This document shows positions 1-5,779 of a stretch of 5,779 bases of DNA, one piece after another. Numbering within the stretch: the stretch's first letter is position 1; each line of letters opens with the position of its first letter. Location: assembly GCA_027011235.1 (NCBI GenBank), contig JALVAI010000447.1:1-5779 (forward strand), given 5' to 3'. Under the pieces are notes generated by a model. The model had not been told where the DNA came from, made no database searches, and saw only the letters and a list, made by a program, of their open reading frames with translations. This stretch comes from Desulfobulbaceae bacterium. Lineage in GTDB: Bacteria > Desulfobacterota > Desulfobulbia > Desulfobulbales > Desulfobulbaceae. Position numbers and translations under genes: made by a program.

Positions 1-14
1 TGTACTTATAGTTC

Positions 15-41
15 TTGACGGGATCAATTTTTTGCTATAAG
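15..41 (+). promoter_or_regulatory. Candidate sigma70-type promoter for the porin gene
   Basis: A -35-like TTGACG (15-20) is followed by a -10-like TATAAG (36-41), which is preceded by TGC (33-35), an extended -10 element. The spacer is 15 bp, shorter than the usual 16-18, which lowers confidence; the TG extension could compensate. Transcription would begin near position 48 and leave a leader of about 78 nt before the porin ATG. A second -10-like hexamer, TATAGT (7-12), matches the consensus at 5 of 6 positions, but its -35 would lie outside the window, so the true promoter could be slightly upstream. This was read by eye. Confidence 0.45.
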
Positions 42-65
42 AAACGCTGTTAATCACGTTGTATC

Positions 66-80
66 AATACTGGCAGTATT
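66..80. promoter_or_regulatory. 15-bp dyad in the porin leader (operator-like)
   Basis: AATACTG-G-CAGTATT is a perfect 7-bp inverted repeat around a single central base. It lies about 18-32 nt downstream of the predicted transcription start and 45 nt before the porin start codon. As DNA it has the form of a binding site for a dimeric repressor. As RNA it could form only a small hairpin (5-bp stem, 5-nt loop), and no T-run follows directly, so it is not a terminator. Regulation of the porin through it is an inference from position alone. Confidence 0.4.
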
Positions 81-125
81 ATTTTTTAAATGTAAGCAAA
101 AGTTTTTCAAACAAAGGAGAGAAAA

Positions 126-1484
126 ATGAGAAAAGCAAATTGGGGATGGAAGAAGACCCGGGCAATTTTTGCCGCAGTTGTCATCTCATCTGCATGTGTT
201 GGCGCATCATCCACTGCTGCCATTGCCGGCACCCGTGGCGGCGAGTCCATAGAGGACATGAAGGCCATGATTGAACAGTTGAAACAGACTGTTCAGACCC
301 TGGAGCAAAAAATGGCGGTCATGGAAGAGAATCAGGCCGAAACCAGCAAAACGGTCAAGGAAGTTGCCGCCAAAAAGGCTGCGCCAAGCGGTCTGCAGTT
401 GCCGTCCAACACCACCATGAAGATCTACGGGTACGCTAAAATGGATGCCATCTACACCGACACCGATGGCGGCGGCAAGTATGCCTATACCCCTTCCGCA
501 GTACCCCTTGACAAGGAGCAGGACAGCCTGGCTGATAATTCCTTTATCATGCATGCCCGCCAGACCCGGCTTGGTTTTGCCACCTCAACCGACACCGACT
601 ACGGTAAATTCAACATCAAAATCGAAACCGATTTTTATGGCGCCGGTGGTAATGAGCGTTTCAGCAACTCCTATGGCCTTCGTCTGCGCCGCGCCTATGG
701 TGAGCTGGGCAATCTTCGTATAGGTCAGGACTGGTCAACCTTTATTTATCTGGCAGCGTATACGGACACCATTGATTTTGGCGGCCCTGCCGGCTCCCTC
801 TTTATCCGTCAGGCAATGATTCGCTGGACCCAGCCCTTTTCCGGCGGTTCAGCCATGTTTGCCATCGAGAATCCGGAAAACACCTTCCTGGTCAAGGATG
901 CCGACGGTACCGGCAACCATTCCGTTAACGGTGGTCAAAACGTATTTCCCGATATCATTGCCAGGGTAAACCTTGATCCCGGATTCGGTCATTACTCTCT
1001 TGTTGGTATGTTGCGCGATCTGTCCATTGATACCGCCGAGTATGATGACAGCCAACTAGGTTATGCCTTCAGCGCCAATGCCGTTATTCCCACCTTTGGT
1101 AAGGACAGCGTAACCCTGGAATTCAACTACGGTAATGCCATCGGTCGCTATCTGAATGCTGGCTGGGATGACGGTTTCCTCAATCCCGTTACCCATGAGG
1201 TTGAAACCAGTGATCAGTATGGATTTGTTGTTGGTTACCAGCATTTCTGGCTGGATAACCTGCGGTCATCTGTTATCTATTCGATGGCTGAGCGGGATAA
1301 TGACATGAATTATGTCACCAATACTGCTGATGATCAGTACCAGTCAGTGCATGCCAACCTGATCTGGAGCCCGGTTCCCCGCATCAATATGGGTATTGAA
1401 TATATCTGGGCCTACCGTGAAATCGAAAACGGTGAAGATGGTGACCTGAATCGCATTCAGGCAGGGTTCCAGTATAAATTCTAA
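126..1484 (+). CDS. DcaP-like outer-membrane porin with N-terminal coiled coil
   Basis: This encodes a predicted 452-residue outer-membrane beta-barrel channel for small solutes. The start is supported by AAGGAGAG (114-121), spaced correctly before the ATG. Residues 1-34 look like a Sec signal peptide: a basic start, a hydrophobic stretch from about 13 to 27, and an AIA|G cleavage site after residue 34. Residues about 40-82 form a charged heptad-like helix, fitting the periplasmic coiled coil that precedes the barrel in DcaP porins. From about residue 97 (MKIYGYAKMDAIY) to the end there are alternating amphipathic strands rich in aromatic residues and Gly. It ends in QYKF, with the terminal Phe typical of substrates of the BAM assembly machinery. 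The segment around 145-203 (RQTRLGF, GQDWSTF) most resembles the DcaP family, known in Acinetobacter as a trimeric dicarboxylate-linked porin. The substrate here cannot be read from sequence. A terminator follows, so the gene is probably transcribed alone. Another porin family is possible for the exact name; the porin class itself is secure. Confidence 0.87.
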   Translation: MRKANWGWKKTRAIFAAVVISSACVGASSTAAIAGTRGGESIEDMKAMIEQLKQTVQTLEQKMAVMEENQAETSKTVKEVAAKKAAPSGLQLPSNTTMKIYGYAKMDAIYTDTDGGGKYAYTPSAVPLDKEQDSLADNSFIMHARQTRLGFATSTDTDYGKFNIKIETDFYGAGGNERFSNSYGLRLRRAYGELGNLRIGQDWSTFIYLAAYTDTIDFGGPAGSLFIRQAMIRWTQPFSGGSAMFAIENPENTFLVKDADGTGNHSVNGGQNVFPDIIARVNLDPGFGHYSLVGMLRDLSIDTAEYDDSQLGYAFSANAVIPTFGKDSVTLEFNYGNAIGRYLNAGWDDGFLNPVTHEVETSDQYGFVVGYQHFWLDNLRSSVIYSMAERDNDMNYVTNTADDQYQSVHANLIWSPVPRINMGIEYIWAYREIENGEDGDLNRIQAGFQYKF

Positions 1485-1530
1485 CAGGTGGTTTTGTTAG
1501 ACGTGTAGAACAACCTTTGTTGTCCATACG

Positions 1531-1568
1531 ATCGGCGGGTCTGTCATAGGACCCGCCGATTTTTTTTT
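1531..1568 (+). terminator. Rho-independent terminator after the porin gene
   Basis: A perfect 11-bp GC-rich stem, ATCGGCGGGTC (1531-1541) pairing with GACCCGCCGAT (1550-1560), encloses an 8-nt loop. Eight T residues (1561-1568) follow directly. It starts 46 nt after the porin stop. The minus-strand side has no T-run, so it should act only on plus-strand transcription. It also ends only 26 bp before the rfbB start codon, which raises the question of how rfbB is transcribed. Confidence 0.93.
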
Positions 1569-1594
1569 GGAATTTTTGTTTGGAACAAGAAACC

Positions 1595-2665
1595 ATGAAA
1601 ACAACTCTTCTGGTAACCGGCGGCTGCGGTTTTATCGGTGTCAATTTTGTCCGTCTTGTGCTTGCAACCAGGGATGACCTGCATGTTATCAATCTGGACA
1701 AACTGACCTATGCCGGTAATCTACAGAGCCTGGCCGATGTCGAGGACCATCCCGACTACACCTTTGTTCGCGGTGACATCTGTGATGATGCCCTGATTGG
1801 CGACCTGTTTGAGCGGCATAATATTCAGGCCGTGGTCCATTTTGCCGCCGAATCCCATGTCGACCGCTCCATTACCGGGCCTGACGCCTTTGTCCGGACC
1901 AATGTTTTCGGCACCTTTACCCTGCTTGAAAATGCCAGAAAATATTGGCTGGAGCATGGCAGGGGGAACGATGAAAGCCGTTTCCTCCATGTCAGTACCG
2001 ATGAGGTCTATGGATCGCTTGGCAAAACCGGTTATTTCACCGAGGAAACACCCTATGATCCACGGTCTCCCTATTCAGCTTCCAAGGCCTCTTCCGACCA
2101 TTTTGCCCGTGCCTATTTTCATACCTATGGCTTGCCGGTCCTGATAACCAACTGTTCCAACAACTATGGTCCGTATCAGTTCCCTGAAAAACTGATTCCC
2201 CTGGTATTAAACAATGCCCTGGCCGGTAAACCTCTTCCCGTATATGGGGACGGCGGCAATATCCGGGACTGGCTCTATGTCCAGGACCATTGCGAGGCCA
2301 TTCTCCGGGTCCTTGACCAGGGCCGGGTCGGAGAGTCCTATAATATCGGCGGCCATAATGAGAAAACCAACCTTGAGGTCGTTGAAAAACTGTGCGATAT
2401 GGTTGATAAACGTGTCGGCCTGTTGCATAACAGACCAAGACGAGAATTGATCACCTTTGTTGCGGACAGGCTTGGTCATGACCGCCGTTATGCTATTGAT
2501 GCCTCCAAGATTGACCAGGAGCTTGGCTGGCGGCCGAAGTTTACCTTTGACCAGGGCATGGAAAAAACCGTTGATTGGTACCTGAAAAACAGGGCCTGGT
2601 CGGAATCGGTCATGGATGGGTCATACCAACAATATTATGAAACCATGTACGGCAGGGACAAATGA
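1595..2665 (+). CDS. rfbB: dTDP-glucose 4,6-dehydratase (RmlB/RfbB)
   Basis: This cytoplasmic NAD-dependent enzyme converts dTDP-D-glucose to dTDP-4-keto-6-deoxy-D-glucose, the second step towards dTDP-L-rhamnose. It is an extended short-chain dehydrogenase of 356 residues, the usual RmlB length. Visible motifs are the Rossmann glycine motif GGCGFIG (9-15), HFAAESHVDRS (82-92), the catalytic triplet T135-D136-E137 in STDEVYG, the YxxxK pair Y160/K164, NNYGPYQFPEKL (189-200), and GDGGNIRDWLYV (218-229). The usual DRPGHDRRY motif reads DRLGHDRRY (291-299), a Pro-to-Leu change at 293. I chose ATG at 1595 because the protein then begins MKTTLLVTGG, as homologues do. A TTG at 1580 in the same frame would add five residues. 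The Shine-Dalgarno signal is weak (GGAA, 1582-1585). The gene overlaps rfbC by 4 bp, so the two are translationally coupled. Confidence 0.96.
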   Translation: MKTTLLVTGGCGFIGVNFVRLVLATRDDLHVINLDKLTYAGNLQSLADVEDHPDYTFVRGDICDDALIGDLFERHNIQAVVHFAAESHVDRSITGPDAFVRTNVFGTFTLLENARKYWLEHGRGNDESRFLHVSTDEVYGSLGKTGYFTEETPYDPRSPYSASKASSDHFARAYFHTYGLPVLITNCSNNYGPYQFPEKLIPLVLNNALAGKPLPVYGDGGNIRDWLYVQDHCEAILRVLDQGRVGESYNIGGHNEKTNLEVVEKLCDMVDKRVGLLHNRPRRELITFVADRLGHDRRYAIDASKIDQELGWRPKFTFDQGMEKTVDWYLKNRAWSESVMDGSYQQYYETMYGRDK

Positions 2666-3207
2666 AGATCATAAAAACAGCTATTCCCGATGTCCTTATC
2701 ATTGAACCGCGCGTGTTTACGGATGAGCGCGGATTTTTCTTTGAGAGCTTTAACCTTCGCCGTTGGCGCAAGCAGACAGGCCTGGAGAGGGAATTTGTCC
2801 AGGAAAACCATTCCCGGTCAACGAAAAATGTCCTGCGGGGACTCCATTATCAGATCAGGCAGGCCCAGGGAAAACTTGTGCGGGTGATTGGTGGCGAGGT
2901 CTTTGATGTTGCCGTTGATATCAGGAAAAGTTCACCCACCTTTGGCCGCTGGGTGGGCGTGACCCTGACGGCTGAAAACAAACGACAGTTCTGGGTCCCC
3001 GAGGGCTTTGCCCATGGGTTTGTCGTTTTGTCCGATGCCGCTGAATTTCTCTACCTGACCACCGATTACTATGCGCCGGAGCATGAACGGGCCATCCGCT
3101 GGAATGATCCGGAACTTGCCATCGACTGGCCCTTGACCGGCGATCCGATCCTTTCAGAAAAAGACAGGGGTGCTGTTTTATTTTCAAAGGCAGAGCTTTA
3201 TCCCTGA
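2662..3207 (+). CDS. rfbC: dTDP-4-dehydrorhamnose 3,5-epimerase (RmlC/RfbC)
   Basis: This enzyme epimerises C3 and C5 of dTDP-4-keto-6-deoxy-D-glucose to give dTDP-4-keto-L-rhamnose, using the product of the preceding gene. The 181-residue length is complete for this cupin-fold family. Family motifs are DERGFFFESF (21-30), FVQENHSRS (45-53), LRGLHYQ (58-64) with the catalytic base H62, QGKLVRV (69-75), GEVFDVAVDIR (78-88), WVPEGFAHGF (111-120), FLYLTTDYYAPEHE (129-142), and D168 near the C terminus, which fits the aspartate of the His-Asp dyad. The start ATG overlaps the rfbB stop as ATGA, and CAGGGA (2653-2658) inside rfbB can serve as ribosome binding site. No rfbD or rfbA follows; the next gene runs in the opposite direction. 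The rhamnose precursor set must therefore be completed elsewhere, or the intermediate feeds another 6-deoxysugar. Confidence 0.95.
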   Translation: MKIIKTAIPDVLIIEPRVFTDERGFFFESFNLRRWRKQTGLEREFVQENHSRSTKNVLRGLHYQIRQAQGKLVRVIGGEVFDVAVDIRKSSPTFGRWVGVTLTAENKRQFWVPEGFAHGFVVLSDAAEFLYLTTDYYAPEHERAIRWNDPELAIDWPLTGDPILSEKDRGAVLFSKAELYP

Positions 3208-3299
3208 TTTATTCCCTGTATATCTGTGTTTTTACTTAGCCATCTTTAAGCATTGTCTGGACTTTTTACGAGTTCATCAATCTTGGCTTAATTCAGGTC

Positions 3300-5312
3300 C
3301 TACCATTCCACCCGTAATACATTGTCCAGCGGGCTTACCCTGGCCAGCCGCACCCGCACCGTATCACCGGCATCCACCGGAAAGGCCGGGTTGGGCGGCA
3401 GGTCAATATCAAACAGACAATCCAGCAGCAGAAGATTGACCCGCCGCGGCCCCTGGCCGACAACCAGGGCCGGCAGTGTTTGCCCCTGCATCGGTTCCAG
3501 GTAGCGAAGTATCCAGTACCGATGCCGCTGCTGCCGCACTCCTGCGGCCCGAGCCAGTTTCTGGCCGATAAGGCCGGCAAAGGTCTTGCATTCATCATTG
3601 GAAAAAAGGATGCCCTTGCCCGAGATCATATGCGTAAGCTGGTGCTGGATGATCAGATCCAGGGCCCGGCGAATGGGCGAGGTCACGGTTGTATAGCAGT
3701 TGACCCCCAGGCCGCTGTGCGGTTTTGGATACACGGTCAGTTCACCCCTGGATAGAAATCTCCTCTGGCGGGCAATATCCTGCATGGCATTGTGGATACC
3801 GCTGATAATTCGTTTCCTCGGTGGCGGTTGTGACCGGAACAGACCCGGCGCCTCCTGGCCGGCAAGATATGAAGCGGCAACAGAGTTGGCCAGAATCATC
3901 ATCTCCGAGACCAGGGTCCTGGCATGGGTGTCCACAGGAGAGAGGCGAACCGCTATCTTGTCAGGGTTGCGGACATCGATATTGACATCGGGCATGGAAA
4001 GGAGCAGGGCACCGTTGTTGACCCGCTTCTGTTGCAGGGTTTGCGCCACCAGATTGAGAAGGTGCAGCTCCGGTTCTGACTGCGGGTCCTTTTCCAGGGT
4101 TGCATCGACCTCCATGTAGCTGAGACGACGTTTTACCTGGATCAGGCTGCGGACGATTCTGGAGTGGATAATATTGCCCTGGCGGTCAAGGTCGATGAGA
4201 AAGGACATTGCCGGCTTTGGCTTTCCCTGGATCAGGCTGCAGACCCCCTGGGAGAGAACAGGCGGCAGCATCGGAACATGACCTTCGGGAAAGTACAGAG
4301 AAGTACAACGTTCCAGGGATTCGGCAAACAGGGGACTTCCCGGCTGAATATAATAGGCGACATCGGCAATGTGGATTCCCACCCGGATATTGTCGCCGCG
4401 TTTCTCGACATGGAGTGCATCATCGTAATCCCTGGTGGACGCCGCATCAATGGTAAAGGTGTCCAGGTGGCGCAGGTCTATCCGTTTTGGGTCGGCCAAC
4501 AGGGTTTCCACATCCGCGTCGGCAAGGGAGCCGGCCTGCTGCAGGCATGTCTCGGAAAATTCAATGGGCTGGTTTGCCTTGAGCAGGGCCAGGTTTTCAT
4601 CCCGCTGCCAGAAACCGGCCTTGATTAGCAGGGTATATCCGTCGTGGGGTTTATTGAGCCCGGCCCGTTGCAGGAGCTGTTTGATTTGTTCCGCCTGCCC
4701 GGCCTCGTTACCAACCAGGACATACTCTGCCAGCCATTCAAGTACCTGGTCCAGTTGCGGCCAGTCATCGACGGATACTCTTTCTCCCTGGTAGATCTGT
4801 TGCAGATATTTGGCGCCCTCGGTCAACAGGGCCTCCTGTTCCTGTTCCTTCTGCAACTGGTGCCGGATACGCTCTACCTGTTCTTCGGTGTGGACCCGGA
4901 TCATCCCGTTTTTGTATTTGAAGTAGAAACGATCGGTAAATACGGCTCTCAGGAAGGCGGCTATCCGGTCATCGGTCAGTTCGCCGCCAAATTGAAGTTC
5001 GGCAAGAAAAGTTGCGGAAAATGATGGCTGTTCTTCCTGGACAGCCAGTTCCCATATTTCGGCAAGATCTATCTGCTTTGTCAGTTTTTTTCGATTTTCC
5101 GCCGTTTTTTCCAAAAGATGGACAATGGTTGACCGGCTGTCATCGCAGTTGTATCGTGTTTTGGACGACAGCAGAATTCTCGATGCCGGCAGGTTGAGTT
5201 CGCGGCCGTTTTGATTGAGGAGGCGAAAACGTTTGCCGGTATCAGCAGTCACAAGGGCGCAGAAAAACTTTCCGCCTTCAATATATTCAACAATACAACC
5301 GGGAACAGTCAT
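3300..5312 (-). CDS. RNase II/R family 3'-5' exoribonuclease (RNB domain)
   Basis: This 670-residue protein is predicted to be a processive, metal-dependent 3'-5' exoribonuclease acting on single-stranded RNA in the cytoplasm. The RNB catalytic domain spans roughly residues 280-565. The metal ligands are intact in TIDAASTRDYDDAL (287-300): D289, D295, D297 and D298 match the spacing of E. coli RNase II D201/D207/D209/D210. VGIHIADVAYYI (311-322), PEGHVPMLPPVLS (342-354), EMMILANS (470-477) and TSPIRR (544-549) are further RNB signatures. Residues about 612-670 form a short S1/OB-like RNA-binding tail. The N terminus (1-50) is beta-rich, and the region to about 275 is largely helical; I see no clear cold-shock domain pair as in E. 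coli RNase II or R, and infer an alternative N-terminal module such as a winged helix. After TSPIRR the usual Y-x-D-L-x-x-H-R becomes ALDLIIQHQ. The ATG at 5312 is the only usable start, since an in-frame stop lies five codons upstream; it lacks an obvious Shine-Dalgarno. It is convergent with rfbC and divergent from era. I assign no symbol because rnb and rnr name different subfamilies. Confidence 0.92.
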   Translation of the reverse strand: MTVPGCIVEYIEGGKFFCALVTADTGKRFRLLNQNGRELNLPASRILLSSKTRYNCDDSRSTIVHLLEKTAENRKKLTKQIDLAEIWELAVQEEQPSFSATFLAELQFGGELTDDRIAAFLRAVFTDRFYFKYKNGMIRVHTEEQVERIRHQLQKEQEQEALLTEGAKYLQQIYQGERVSVDDWPQLDQVLEWLAEYVLVGNEAGQAEQIKQLLQRAGLNKPHDGYTLLIKAGFWQRDENLALLKANQPIEFSETCLQQAGSLADADVETLLADPKRIDLRHLDTFTIDAASTRDYDDALHVEKRGDNIRVGIHIADVAYYIQPGSPLFAESLERCTSLYFPEGHVPMLPPVLSQGVCSLIQGKPKPAMSFLIDLDRQGNIIHSRIVRSLIQVKRRLSYMEVDATLEKDPQSEPELHLLNLVAQTLQQKRVNNGALLLSMPDVNIDVRNPDKIAVRLSPVDTHARTLVSEMMILANSVAASYLAGQEAPGLFRSQPPPRKRIISGIHNAMQDIARQRRFLSRGELTVYPKPHSGLGVNCYTTVTSPIRRALDLIIQHQLTHMISGKGILFSNDECKTFAGLIGQKLARAAGVRQQRHRYWILRYLEPMQGQTLPALVVGQGPRRVNLLLLDCLFDIDLPPNPAFPVDAGDTVRVRLARVSPLDNVLRVEW

Positions 5313-5360
5313 GGAATTTGCGGTTTACAGTTTTATGGTTACCGTTTAAGTTTTTTCATG

Positions 5361-5374
5361 ATCCATAGATGGAT
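5361..5374. promoter_or_regulatory. Perfect 6-2-6 dyad in the RNB gene/era intergenic region
   Basis: ATCCAT-AG-ATGGAT is a perfect 6-bp inverted repeat with a 2-bp centre. It lies in the divergent region and overlaps the proposed -10 element of the minus-strand promoter (5370-5375), the position expected of a repressor site. The arms are short enough that chance is a real possibility, and no known regulator consensus is recognised. Confidence 0.35.
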
Positions 5375-5398
5375 AGCAGGAATAACCCGCTTTGTCAT
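5370..5398 (-). promoter_or_regulatory. Candidate promoter for the exoribonuclease gene
   Basis: Read on the minus strand, ATGACA (5398-5393) matches the -35 consensus at 5 of 6 positions. After a 17-bp spacer comes TATCCA (5375-5370), preceded by TGC, an extended -10 arrangement. The -10 hexamer itself is only a partial match. Transcription would start near 5363 and leave a leader of about 50 nt. No comparable promoter for era on the plus strand was found in this interval. Confidence 0.38.
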
Positions 5399-5480
5399 TA
5401 TTTTTACCGCAACCGGAGTTGAGCACAGCCCCCAGACTCAAGCCTTCTCCTGCACAAACCTTGACCTGGAAAAACGACCA

Positions 5481-5779
5481 ATGACCACTGAACAGCTCCC
5501 GGAATCATCCGCAGATACCCCGATGTACCGGTCCGGGGTTGTTGCCATTGTCGGCCCGCCCAATGCCGGTAAATCGACCCTGCTTAACCGGCTGCTTGGT
5601 CAGAAGATCGCCATTGTCAGCCCGCGGCCGCAGACAACCAGAAACCGGATTCTCGGCATAGTGAACGGCCCTTCGTACCAGATGATCATGCTGGACACCC
5701 CTGGTCTGCACAGGGCCAGGGAGATGATGAACCGGGAGATGGTCCGAATTGCCATGGAAAGCCTTGCCGAGGCCGATGT
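5481..5779 (+). CDS. era: GTPase Era, N-terminal part (cut by window end)
   Basis: Era is a GTPase that binds 16S rRNA near its 3' end and acts in small-subunit ribosome maturation. Only the first 99 codons are present, about a third of a typical 300-residue Era; the KH RNA-binding domain and the G4/G5 motifs lie beyond the window. Visible are G1 GPPNAGKST (25-33), the G2 region with PQTTRNRILGI (50-60), and G3 DTPGLH (72-77). The PQTTR plus DTPGLH combination separates Era from Der and other TRAFAC GTPases. G1 differs from the common GRPNVGKST by Pro for Arg and Ala for Val, leaving the P-loop residues intact. The start at 5481 gives 18 residues before the G domain, reasonable for the family, but has no strong ribosome binding site. 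ATG at 5523 (residue 15) and ATG at 5358 (same frame, 41 residues longer, no intervening stop) are alternatives; the longer form has no Era-like sequence. Confidence 0.94.
   Translation, partial: MTTEQLPESSADTPMYRSGVVAIVGPPNAGKSTLLNRLLGQKIAIVSPRPQTTRNRILGIVNGPSYQMIMLDTPGLHRAREMMNREMVRIAMESLAEAD

Noticed and set aside
186..200. Possible lipoprotein cysteine (C24) in the porin signal peptide
   Set aside because: The residues before it (SSA) do not make a proper lipobox, and a good AIA|G signal peptidase I site follows; barrel porins are not normally lipidated.
59..274. Short open frame overlapping the porin start in another frame
   Set aside because: It lacks a ribosome binding site, has Cys/His-rich low-plausibility content, and overlaps the signal-peptide region of a well-supported porin gene.
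1510..1523. Small inverted repeat ACAAC-CTTT-GTTGT before the terminator
   Set aside because: A 5-bp arm is expected by chance, and no promoter or start site gives it a role.
1384..1701. Minus-strand open frame across the porin end, terminator and rfbB start
   Set aside because: It crosses a strong terminator hairpin and two real genes, has no recognisable protein features, and is an antisense shadow.
3161..3185. Weak hairpin AAGACAG/CTGTTTT followed by T-rich sequence at the end of rfbC
   Set aside because: The stem is 7 bp with a wobble pair, low in GC, and inside the coding region; it is weaker still when read on the minus strand. Not enough to call a terminator for either convergent gene.
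3700..5197. Several plus-strand open frames inside the exoribonuclease gene
   Set aside because: They are antisense shadows of a full-length gene with intact catalytic motifs; none shows a domain or a convincing start.
5419..5441. Inverted repeat TTGAG/CTCAA upstream of era
   Set aside because: Arms are only 5 bp with a 13-nt loop; not distinguishable from chance.

Overview
The window reads as ordinary chromosomal sequence from a Gram-negative bacterium. The outer-membrane porin with an N-terminal coiled coil, the dTDP-sugar genes, and the subtype of the RNase II/R-like protein and of Era (GPPNAGKST G1 motif) suggest to me a Desulfobacterota member, most likely near Desulfobulbales. That placement rests on remembered family resemblance, not on a search. 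All five genes have an intact reading frame. I see no mobile element, CRISPR array, tRNA or rRNA, and no evidence of a new defence or metabolic system.

Layout: (1) 1-1568, a monocistronic DcaP-like porin gene with a plausible promoter (15-41), a 15-bp dyad in its leader (66-80), a strong ribosome binding site, and a textbook intrinsic terminator (1531-1568). (2) 1595-3207, a two-gene operon rfbB-rfbC (rmlB-rmlC) with a 4-bp ATGA overlap, encoding the second and third enzymes of dTDP-L-rhamnose synthesis; rfbA and rfbD are not in the window. (3) 3208-3299, a short convergent gap with no clear terminator. (4) 3300-5312 on the minus strand, a 670-residue RNB-domain exoribonuclease of the RNase II/R family with all four catalytic aspartates. 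(5) 5313-5480, a divergent intergenic region with a candidate minus-strand promoter whose -10 overlaps a perfect 6-2-6 dyad. (6) 5481 to the window edge, the first 99 codons of the ribosome-assembly GTPase gene era.

Functionally there are two themes. One is the cell envelope: a porin, and sugar-nucleotide synthesis for lipopolysaccharide or another surface glycan. The other is RNA and ribosome housekeeping: an exoribonuclease divergently transcribed from era. The points most worth checking are regulatory: a terminator only 26 bp before the rfbB start codon, the two operator-like dyads, and the unsettled start of era.
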